From Heloderma charlesbogerti (lineage: Eukaryota; Chordata; Lepidosauria; Squamata; Helodermatidae), in assembly GCA_026122225.1 (NCBI GenBank), contig JANEZZ010001504.1, positions 222,467-286,466 on the forward strand: a stretch of DNA of 64,000 nucleotides, written 5' to 3'. A model generated the notes under the pieces. The model worked only from the letters and a program-made list of their open reading frames with translations. It searched no databases and was not told where the DNA came from. Below, in pieces: positions 32,800-42,362 of this stretch (the first letter of the stretch is position 1; the number at the start of each line of letters is the position of its first letter). The translations under genes were made by a program, and so were the position numbers.

Positions 32800-33345
32800 G
32801 CCACTTATGGGTCGTTCCAACAGAGGGAATGCATCACCAAAAAGGTGGACAAAAGAGAACGCTGACTTGCATAAAATCTGGGTGCGCAAATTTATATGTA
32901 TGGACAGTGGAGGCTGGTGGCTCCGATGGTTTCAGTCAGAGCCAGTCAGAACTCTAAAGGAGCTCTCCAAGGTGCAAAGCTGAAACCCGGAGCAGATTCA
33001 CCGCCCTACTGACTTCAGAGCCACCAGCCTCCATTGTGTATAGATGCACATTTGGAAATTCCCATATTTGCAATAGAAATATAATACATCCCAGCATGGT
33101 GGGGAAGACTGTGACCAGATCTGTGTGCCCGCCTGGTCTGTCTGCTGACCATGGGCCAAGTGTTGGTGGGGAACCTCAAAGCCTCTCCTCTCCCTTGTTA
33201 TGATTTTTTATCTTTAAACTGGAATTGAACAAGACAGCCATTCAAACAGAGGTTGCCTTCAAATAGAGGATGGTCCTCCAACAGCCCTCCAAACAGAGGA
33301 CCATCTTCTGCAAAAGAGGACATTTACCTATCCAATTCTCTCCCC
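32800..33345 (-). repeat. Unnamed repeat family B, copy 4 (reversed, interrupted)
   Basis: The complement shows the same block order as the plus copies: CCTCTATTTGAAGGCAAC, CAGTTTAAAGATAAAAAATC, GACCAGGCGGGCACACAG, TTCCCCACCATGCTGGGATG, then the distal end with TTTGGTGATGCATTCCC. A family A MITE splits it at 32905-33036. Confidence 0.68.
32905..33036. mobile_element. Foldback hAT-like MITE (family A), short copy
   Basis: 132 bp from CAGTGGAGGCTGGTGGCTCC to ..CAGCCTCCATTG. Flanks TGTATGGA and TGTATAGA match at 7 of 8. Interior reduced. Confidence 0.83.
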
Positions 33346-33474
33346 TACCCCTGCCCTGGTAATATACCAGAGCTAAGGAAAGAGAACTTTATTACAGTCA
33401 ACATATTATTAGCACAGAAAATAATACATTTTAACTTCAAATAGTTCAGAGTTGGGAGTATTTATTTAGTTATT

Positions 33475-35105
33475 ATTTATTTATTAAATTTATTAATTGC
33501 CCATCAGGCTGGTCACCCAGCCACTCTGGGTGATGTACAACATATAATAAAACAGTTTAAAACAATAAAGTTCTACAATAAAAACATTTTCTAAAATACC
33601 TTAACCCACTCCAAATGCCTGCCTGAACAACCACATTTTGAATGCATGGCGGAAGCTCATTAAAGAGGGGGCATGACGGAGTTCCCTAGGGAGGGAGTTC
33701 CACAGAGCGGGGGCCACCACAGAAAAGGCCCTCTCCCTCATCCCCACCAGTCTAGCTGTCCTGGCTGATGGGACAGAGAGAAGGCCATCCGAGGCTGATC
33801 TTGTTAAGCAGCCTGTCTGGTGTTGCTGGAGGCACTCCTTAAGATAGGCTGGGCCGGAACCATATAGGGTTTTAAAGGTCAAAACCAACACCTTGAATTT
33901 GGCCCGGAAAACAACTGGTAACCAGTGCAACTCCTTCAGCACTGGAGTGATGTGATCTTACCGGCGGCTGCCTTTAATCAGGCGAGCCGCTGCATTCTGT
34001 ACCAGCTGCAGCTTCCGAATCGTCTTCAAGGGTAACCCCACGTAGAGCGCATTACAGTAGTCTAAACGAGAGGAGACCAGGGCATGTACTACTGATGGGA
34101 GCAGAAGGTCGGGAAGGAAGGGGCGCAGCCACCGTATCAGATGGAGTTGATGCAGCGCTGTCCAGCTCACAGCTGACACCTGAGCCTCCATGGACAGCTG
34201 GGAGTCCAAAATGACCCCCGGGCTGCAGACCTGGTCTTTCAAGGGTAGCTGTACCCCATTCAACACTAAGTCAACATCCCCCAGCCTCCTCTTGTCTCCC
34301 ACCAAAAGTACCTCGGTCTTGTCAGGGTTCAGTTTCAGCTTATTCCTCCCCATCCAGCCACTCACCATCTCCAGACATTTGGACAGGGATTCTACAGCCA
34401 ACCTTGGTGAAGATTTGAACGAGAGGTAGAGCTGCATGTCATCCGCATATTGATGAGACCGCACCCCAAACCTCCTGATGATAGCCCCCAACGGCTTCAC
34501 ATAGACGTTAAATAGCATCAGGGAGAGGATGGCACCCTGTGGCACCCCACAACTGAGTGGCCATGGGTCCGAAACCTCCTCTCCCAGTGCTACCCTCTGG
34601 TACCTGCCAGAGAGGAAGGACCAGAATCACTGCAATACTGTGTCTCCAATGCCCAACTCCTCCAGGCGGTCCAGGAGGATACCGTGGTCAATGGTATCAA
34701 AAGCCGCTGAGAGGTCAAGGAGAATAAGGAAGGAGCATTCACCCCTATCCAGAGCCCTCCCCATATCATCCACCAAGGCAAGCAAGGCCATTTCTGTCCC
34801 ATGCCCAAGCCTGAAGCCTGACTGAAATGGGTCTAGATAATCGGTTTCTTCCAAGTGTGCCCTCAACTGCATCGCCACCACCCACTCAATCACCTTGCCC
34901 AAAAATGGCAGATTTGAGACTGGGCGAAAGTTGTTCAGAACTTGCGGATCCAAGGAGGGCTTCTTTAAGAGCGGTCTTATCACTGCCTCCTTGAGGGCTG
35001 ATGGCATCACTCCCTCCTCAAGGGAGGCGAGTAATTGCAAAACAAACCAATCTAATCTTGGGGCTGAGATAAAATAAGTTTTGCCAACCTCCATCGTCTT
35101 AGGAT
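33475..35105 (-). mobile_element. L2 LINE, 5'-truncated
   Basis: Minus-strand L2 with a 3' tail at 33475-33600 (ATTGCCCATCAGGCTGGTCA, then CTCTGGGTGATGTACAACAT) and about 1.5 kb of ORF2. The 5' end breaks off at about 35105 inside the RT domain. It is better preserved than the L2 pieces at 17745, 40395, 50234 and 52980. Confidence 0.9.
33601..35105 (-). pseudogene. L2 ORF2 remnant (reverse transcriptase)
   Basis: Three open stretches on the minus strand. 34627-35105: RT N-terminal half with [31 protein letters not shown] and the palm box [16 protein letters not shown] (first catalytic Asp). 33958-34545: PQGAILSLMLFNVYV, HQYADDMQLYLSF (YADD catalytic box) and LNPDKTEVLLVGD. 33601-33942: the C-terminal L2 signature KELHWLPVVFRAKFKVL and APALWNSLPRELRH. 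The canonical box 'PQGS.LGP' is altered. Frameshifts or stops lie at about 34550-34625 and 33945. No endonuclease is present because of truncation. Confidence 0.9.
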
Positions 35106-35171
35106 AATACACTGAACACTCACAAGCGTAATCATCATTATCAGAATTTATCTAGCACTTTTAGGCTGCAA

Positions 35172-35475
35172 TTGTCTATCAAGTGTCCATCTCATCCAGC
35201 ATTCTGTTCACACAGTGGCCAACCGGCTGCCCACAGGAAACCTACAAGTAAGACATGAGTGCAACAGCACCCTCCCGCCCATGTTCACCGGCAACTGGTG
35301 TACATAAGCATACTGCCTCTGATACCAGGGGTGGCATATAGCCATCAGGACTAGTAGCCATTGATAGGCTTATCCTCCATGGATTTGTCCAACCCCATTT
35401 TATAGCCAACTAAATTAGCGGCCATCACTATATCCTGTGATAATGAATTCCATAGTTTATGCATTTATTCCCCAT
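35172..35475. mobile_element. Old LINE tail, family G
   Basis: GTCCATCTCATCCAGCATTC, TTCACACAGTGGCCAACCGG, AGTGCAACAGCACCCTCCCG, TAGTAGCCATTGATAGGCTT, then GTGATAATGAATTCCATAGT. Longest copy together with 41360-41700. A CT microsatellite follows at 35512-35533. Confidence 0.6.
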
Positions 35476-35769
35476 TCCTATGCCCTATGGTCTCTGTGCA
35501 TTGAGGGTACCTCTCTCTCTCTCTCTCTCTCTGTGTCTCTCACACACTCACACACACATACGCACACACCTTGAAAGTGCTAAATCGCCCTTGTGTGGTG
35601 GTGGGCTCTGCTTGCAGAAGGGATTCTGTGGGGAGCAGAAGAATCAGCGTGGGCGTAAGTGCCCTGTTGGATACTGCCCTATGTGTGAAACATTGTACAC
35701 GTTAGTGTGTACTTGCAATGTGCAGACCTGTAGTTGCGGGGGCAGGGGAAGCTCCTAAATATACATTGG

Positions 35770-36090
35770 GCCATCCAGACAAGCTTTTTATTCTTCAATC
35801 ACCCTGCGTCTTTCAATGAATTTTACAGGGGCTCCAGACAATCTCATGATGAAATAAGAACCTAAGGAGAACCCTGCTGGATCAGACCAAGGGTCCATCT
35901 AGTCCAGCATTCTGTTCACACAGTGGCCAAGCAGTTGTCCATGGGAAACCAATACACAAGGCATGACTGCAACAGCGCCCTCCCAGCCATGTTCCCCACT
36001 AACTGGTGTACATAGGCATATACTGGAGTCTGGAGGTAGGATATAGCCATCAGGAACTAGTAGCCATTGATGGCCTTCTCCTCCAGGATG
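35770..36090. mobile_element. Family H piece followed by family G copy
   Basis: 35770-35850 (ATTTTACAGGGGCTCCAGAC) is family H. From 35856, AAGAACCTAAGGAGAACCCT begins another family G copy, ending near CTTCTCCTCCAGGATGAG. Confidence 0.55.
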
Positions 36091-36094
36091 AGCT

Positions 36095-37655
36095 CCTGTC
36101 TTTCAAATGTACCACTGCACTACTGGAGAGGAGCCAATAAAGGGAATTTAGAGCAAAACACAAATAAATTCAGCCTGAAAACTGACTCCCAGGTAAGAGA
36201 GCACAGGAGTGCAGTGTTAATAGAGCAGAGAAGGAGAAGGGCCTGTCCCCTTTCTCCAGCTTCTTTGTAACTCGCAGCGCCTGTGTCTCTCTGCTGTTTC
36301 TTTTGGCCTTGACTGAGCAGCTGGCTGACCTTTTACCCTGGATCGGTCAGCTGCTTGTGCAGCCAATATCCTCAGTCCAATGAGTATATTTTTATATACT
36401 CATTATTTTTTTATTCCAGATATTTTTATTCCAGCCACAAAATGTTATTTCCATCTTTCCCCTGCTCTCCACAACTCTTGACTTGTAGCCATCCTCAGCC
36501 TCCCATGCTGGGCTCTGACACGGCTGGTCAAGCCTGCATCCTGCCTAACTTTCACATGTATTTAATTACACCCCCCACCCCTGCAGTGTAAAAATCCTGA
36601 GGGGAATCTGGTACCTCTTCCCCGACAGAAAAATACGGATTGGTACAGCAGACTTCCTACAAGGCGCAGTGCAGCTAGGCCAGATAGTGGTAGATCACTG
36701 GTTGTTGTTTTTTTAAAGGGCAGATGCAGCCATGGGATGCAAGTTACAGAGGAGGCAGAGGGGCCCCATGGTGTTTCTACTGCTAGAAGAGGTCTCCCTC
36801 CCACTGTTTAATCCATCCTGCCAGCTACTGATGTAAGCAGCAAACTGGCATGGGTCAACTCACAGGAGGATTCCTCTAGCAAAACTTGAAGGCTCAGAGG
36901 CTTCATGAGGCAATGCAGAACCAGAACAACATGGGGCATCTTTGCTGGTCCTAGACACCCCATCCTCCCCATCTAGATTTGGGCCTGATAGACCCAGGAA
37001 AAGTGTGGGTGCATGAATGCTGAGACTCCAACGGGGATTCTGACTGTGATGTGATTTAAAGGTGAGAGAGAAAAAAGGGGAATGAAGCATGATAACATTA
37101 CATAATGGGAGGGATGAAAGGCTGAGTAAGTTGCCTAGGTAACTAGATTTCCAGAAATGACTTCACACTTGATAATGTATGGCCTTAAAACATTCACAAT
37201 GCTTTTATTATAATGAAACTTTTATTGTTTATTGGTTCTTTCCCAGAGAACAAAGAGTTCCATCATACTAAAAGGCTTTGCTAATTTCTGTGCCTTTAAT
37301 AAAAACCTGAGTTCTGCAAGAATATTTTCATTTGGGTGGAGAAATCCTAAGTGCCCTGGGAGGGCAGCTGAGGGGCCATAAGATCTTGCAGAAGTGCTGC
37401 TATGCCAGCGGCAAGGGAGGCCTTTCAGAGGTATCCCCAGTGCAGTGGCAGCAGAAAGCTCCACCGTTGCTGTTCCGTCAGCAGTTTTTCACTTGCAGTG
37501 GGGGCCAGAACAGGGCATGTAGAGGTTGTTCCAAGGGGAGTGTCAGGGGAAGCCATGGATCCACATGATCCTAAGCCCCTAATTCCCTCATCAGAACCCC
37601 AAACAGGCAGCGAACTAGACCAGCCTAGAAGCTAGGGTTATTAATTCCCTCCCAC
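36095..37655. other. Unassigned DNA
   Basis: No recognised exon or repeat family. Several overlapping open frames on both strands (36355-37635) lack any domain and contradict each other. Confidence 0.3.
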
Positions 37656-37657
37656 CA

Positions 37658-37751
37658 TCTCCAATAGCTCCTTTATAGTTCTGACTGGTTCTGACTGAAA
37701 CCTGGAGCAGATTCACCACCCCGCTGACATCAGAGCCACCAGCCTCCACTG
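37658..37751. mobile_element. Right arm only of a family A MITE
   Basis: AATAGCTCCTTTATAGTTCT, then CTGACTGAAACCTGGAGC and GAGCCACCAGCCTCCACTG. No left arm. Confidence 0.75.
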
Positions 37752-38000
37752 GGGTAGTTTCATATTATTAGCTAAACAGGTGTCATTTTTATAAACAGTA
37801 GAATGTTGCAGCTTATATTGGTTGAACTTCTTTCTTTGCAACTCACCTTGCCCCTTTAATTCACTCTATTATCCATTAGTTTATTTCATGACAATAAAAT
37901 AAACAAGTCCCAATCAAAAGCACAGATTTTATCCACCATGTAATGTAAACATCACATTAAGTGCCAGTTCTTATATAAAATTCCTCACTCACTCATAGAC

Positions 38001-38414
38001 AGAGCAATCCTATGCCCCTAGACATCATCTGGGGGGACATAGGATTGTTCGGTTTCTGGGATCTGAGGTGAGAGCCCTGCCCCCTTCCCCTCATAGCTGG
38101 TGTGGTTCTCTCTGTGTCGGCTGCATCTCCATCTTCAGAAATGGAGCACAGAGATGGGGAAAAGGGGGTGGTCCCAGGGGCGGAGTGGGGAGGAGACCAT
38201 GGAATCTGCTTCACGCAGCTTCCTATCAGGTCTCCAGGCTCCTCCCCCCCTCCCTGAAGCCATGGCTAGACAGGAGAAATAGCCCATCTAGCCAAAATGC
38301 AGGGTGGCCAGATCGCAGTGGAGAGGATCGCATCTGTGCTCCAGCCGCCCTGCCTAGGATAATAGGCAGGCTCTGATTTTAGAGGCTGGTGACTATCCAG
38401 ATAGGATTGTGCCC
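38001..38414. mobile_element. Harbinger-like MITE (family C), long type
   Basis: Left AGAGCAATCCTATGCCCCTA, right CCAGATAGGATTGTGCCC. The interior has GAGCACAGAGATGGGGA and the CCTCCCTGAAGCC arm shared with 25186-25652. Confidence 0.58.
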
Positions 38415-38559
38415 TCAATTGCTTTTTGGAGCGATGGGTGATATCTACAGAATTTGCTGGTGGCATATTGAATTGCATCAGTATTAACAAATTAAAAAAT
38501 GGAAGCCTTCAGCTAAAAGCAGAGAAGCTGGCAATATACAGATTAGCCATTTTTCTCTC

Positions 38560-38945
38560 TCTCTCTTTCAGTCTTGGGTTCAGTTCATCCCAAACATTGA
38601 GGGTTTTTTTTTTAAGTTTTGCATGAAAATTTGTATGCATTTTTGTACTCATTTCTCTGAATAAATGCATTTTTGTACACGATTTTGCCTAATATACTCA
38701 TTTTTGCAGTACATTTTCTTAATATAGTGCATTTTTAAACATAATTTTCACTAAAATGCTCTTTTATTGCAGTTTCTTTTAATGTACACATTTTTGTTCA
38801 CATTTTTGAATTGCATTGCAAAACGTGGAGAAGTGTGAATTTCACAAGATAACTCAGCTTTGGTTGACATATTCATTCAAAGTGTAAAATTGGGTAAATC
38901 CACATAAAATGCAGACTGAAGGAATTTTTCCCTCATCCCTACTTG
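38560..38945. repeat. Family J repeat with ~31-bp periodic core
   Basis: At 38636-38810, variants of 'TGCATTTTTGTAC' recur six times at about 30-bp spacing, each followed by 'ATTTT.(C/T)TAATATA'. The flank CCCAAACATTGAGGGTTTTT precedes it and AAAATTGGGTAAATCCACAT follows. Same order at 50960-51360. Confidence 0.65.
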
Positions 38946-39627
38946 GTAGTAGGGCTGTGCATCACTTCGGTGCCAAATCTGAATCCCGAAGCAAATCGGG
39001 ATGCTTCGGGGGTGTCTCAGTGCAATCCAAAGCAAATCAGACCAGCACCAAGGTGCTCTGAAGCGAAGCAGGTCACCGACAAAGTGCCTTGGTCTGCTTT
39101 GCAGATTCGGAGCTCTTCTGATGCCTTCTGAAGCCCAGACAGCCTGTCTCAAAAATACATCAACTTGAGAAAGATCAGGGAGGAAGAGAGGACAAGGAGG
39201 AGAGAAGGAGCTTTGGCGAATGGCAACTCTACTTGCCAAATTAGGGCTGAACGTAACCCAGCAGTCTCCAACCAGTGACAGTGGTGGAGGAGGAGGAGAA
39301 GGAGGGGGAATACTGGGTATACTGGAGAAAAAAGTTTGCATTTGTTCATTGCAAGAGAGAGAGCTGTTAGAGGTGGTGGTTACTGAAGAGAGCTGTTAAG
39401 TTTGTCGGCTAGATCTGTGTAGTGTGTGTGTGTGTGTGTGTGTGTGTTGTATTGCAGCTTTGTTCTTATTCTTTCCCACCCAGCCCTTTTCAATGAAACT
39501 ATTCCCTTTCTTTCTTTCCTAGATAAATTGTTTTTTTAAAAAAACACATTAGTTTTCTTCTTTCCTTGCCTTGTTCTTTGGCTACCTCCCCCCCCCCACC
39601 TTCTGAATTATTCAACCATTCTTATTA

Positions 39628-39664
<37 letters not shown>

Positions 39665-39905
39665 ATTCTAGATAAAAAACAAGATAAAAACTTTTGAGTG
39701 TGGTACCATTTGCAGTAGAAGTGATGCTGGTTGTGAGGTCAGCGTGTGCACTTTGGCAAGAGCAGTGGCACTGCTGGGTTGTCACAGATCGATTCAGATC
39801 CATTTCAGACCGGACTGGATTGTGACACACACACCCTCTGCTACCCCTCAATTTGGGGTCTGATCCATAATTGACCCATGGGAGAGGATATCCCAAATCT
39901 GGTGC
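38946..39905. other. Possible hAT-like arm and low-complexity DNA
   Basis: Starts TAGGGCTGTGCATCACTTCG with internal palindromes (CCCGAAGCAAATCGGGATGC, TTCGG.. words). This looks like the left end of an inverted-repeat element whose right end I could not fix. (TG)n at 39423-39447 and (GCTT)n at 39627-39665 lie within. Confidence 0.35.
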
Positions 39906-40149
39906 CTTTTTTGAAATTTGACGCCACCCTTAGAGTTAAAGAGAAATTGTGCTGCTGTAAATGGTCACGCCATGTAACTACTCAAAGTTCACTCCACATA
40001 GCCATATTCTCTTACTGACTCTCTCTTCCATTTGAAAGCTTGGTCAGTAAAGTGACCCAACTATCCTTTCCAGCGGGCTGCTTGTCTTTAACATTTGGTG
40101 AAACAGAAGGGAAGCAGCTAGCTGTTCCCTGGAAGTTGCGGCAGTAAGC

Positions 40150-40860
40150 ACGGGGCTGGCCCTACCTTTAGGCAGAGCAGGGTGGCTGCCTCAGGCAGCA
40201 GGTGCTAGTGGGCAGGGAGTGGCAGCAAGATGTTGGAGGACAGAGGTGTGCTTGCCCAGTAAGCTAGCCTGCTGCTCCAAGTATAGTGGAAGATCCTGGC
40301 CCTGTTGCTATGTCAAAGTCAGATGCAGTTGCCAGTCTTCTGTACATATAATGGGAGGGGACACCACCTCATAAACACCTCAGGCCCTGAATATAAAGGG
40401 GTGATGATTTAATTTATATCTTGCTTTTCCGCCAAAACGTGGTGCTCAAGACAGCTAACAATAAAATAAAGATTAGAAACAAAATCCTAATAAAAACAAA
40501 ACATAAAACCCAAAAATGAAACACAATAAAAATATACAATAAAACAGACAAATAGTGCCAATCAATTAAAAAACCCCTTCATCACCAGACCAGCATATAT
40601 GCCAAAGATTTTCCTGAATAGAAACATCTTTGCCTGCCAGCAGAAGGACATCAGAGAGGGGGCCAGCAGGTCTTCTTCAGCAGGGAGTTCCAGAGCCTGG
40701 GAGCAGCCACCGAGAAGGCCCTCTCTTGCATCACCACCAAATGTGAAAGAGATGCACATCAAAGAGATCCCACACCCCAAAGGTCTTAAAAACCAGGCAG
40801 GCTCATATGGAAGAATGTGGTCTTTCGGATAACCTGACCCCAAGCTGTATGGATCATACT
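40150..40860 (-). mobile_element. hAT-like arm, then L2 3' fragment
   Basis: 40150-40350: GGGGCTGGCCCTACCTTTAG resembles a hAT MITE arm. 40395-40860, minus: L2 tail and C-terminal coding remnant, AEEDLLAPSLMSF then WQAKMFLFRKIFGIY. Strongly decayed. Confidence 0.6.
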
Positions 40861-41206
40861 TATTCAACCCCTTATTCAACATCATCAGTAACAGTAGAAA
40901 CTTCTTGTGAAAAAGTCCTGGGTTGAGCAAGGGATACAATGTTTAAACGATATGCTGAATAATAAGCAACATTTATCCATTTTTAAAGAGCTGCTGGACA
41001 AGATGCTCATTGCCTTCTCAGCTTGAGACATCATCTTGAATTCACATATGGTCCAAGAGCACATGCAATTCCCAGGGCGCTGAAAGAAAAGATTTGGGAA
41101 ATTATACATCAGTTCAGATACCCTACACCAGCTTCCTGTACATACTCTTGAAGGAGATCTGTTAGAAAGGACTGGTGCAAACACATTAAGAAAACTATTT
41201 CCTCCA

Positions 41207-41253
41207 TCATAGTATCATAGAATAGTAGGATTGGAAGGGGCCTATAAGACCAG
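41207..41253 (-). mobile_element. CR1 3' terminus only
   Basis: ATCATAGAATAGTAGGATTG followed by GAAGGGGCCTATAAGACC: the last about 45 bases of CR1, an extreme 5' truncation. Confidence 0.85.
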
Positions 41254-41359
41254 TGGGGGAAATGGTTGTGAATATTAGAATAACATCTCTAGATATGTGA
41301 ATGCAATTAACTGAATTTAAACTCTTACATAAAACCTAAAGCAGCTTTACCCAACAACC

Positions 41360-41700
41360 TACATAAGAAAGACAAAAAGAGCCATGCTGGATCCATCTTC
41401 TCCAGCATTCTGTTCACATAGTAGCCAGCCAGCTATCTGCGGGAAACCCACAAGTAGAACATAAGTGCAGTAGCACCCTCTCGCTCGTGTTCCCCAGCAA
41501 CCGACAATCAGAGCCATATTCCATCTGATACTGGAGGTAGCACATAGCCATCAGGATGAGTAGCCATCGACAGCCTTATCCTCCATTAATTTGTCCAATT
41601 ACATTTTAAAGCCATCCAAATTGATGGCCGTCACTATATCTCATGGAGGCAAATTCCATAATTTAATTATGCACTCATTTCCCGTTCCTGTGCCCTAAGA
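41360..41700. mobile_element. Old LINE tail, family G
   Basis: GAGCCATGCTGGATCCATCT, CACAAGTAGAACATAAGTGC, TAGCCATCAGGATGAGTAGC, then ATGGCCGTCACTATATCTCA and TTTAATTATGCACTCATTTC. Followed by a (CT)n/(CCCTCT)n run at 41711-41758. Confidence 0.6.
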
Positions 41701-42176
41701 TCTCTGTTCTTCTCTCTCTCTCTCTCTCTCTCCCTCTCCCTCTCCCTCTCCCTCACACACATCATATCAAAATACCCGCTCAGCTGTGGTAGACCAGAAG
41801 GAATATCCCTCCACCTTCACCTATGATCAGAATTGGCAGCATACGAGTGAGAAACAGTATTTTAAACATGCATATAAGTCATACATTTTTGTGGTTATTG
41901 TATTTTGGAAAATGTCTCAATAACCCATGGAAAAAACCTTCCTACTACTCAGGAACATGTGGCAAAACAAGAGGAATGAAGCATAAATCTCATGCTGTGT
42001 AATTCCTTCGTTCAATTATACAAAGCAGTTGAAGTTGCTGCTTGTCAAGGAAACTCCATCCATGTAGAACAAGAATTTGATTAAATGTTACTAACACTCA
42101 GTAAGCTGCCAACACAACAACTTCCCAAATAGCAGCACCCACAAGAATCTGTCAAGCTCTTGGTTTTTTACATGGG

Positions 42177-42177
42177 G

Positions 42178-42206
<29 letters not shown>
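42177..42206. repeat. (TG)n microsatellite
   Basis: About 15 TG units. Confidence 0.95.
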
Positions 42207-42208
<2 letters not shown>

Positions 42209-42362
42209 TGGTCTATTTTGAGACATGGATTTAAGGGTAGAATGAAAACGCAGCTGAATTAGAATCATAGAATCACAGAATCATAGAATCATAGAATAGT
42301 AGGGTTGGAAGGGGCCTACAAGGCCATTGAGTCCAACCCCCTGCTCAATGCAGGAATCCAAG

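Noticed and set aside
38877..39341. 154-codon open frame, minus
   Set aside because: Spans the end of a family J repeat and a possible hAT arm; no domain.
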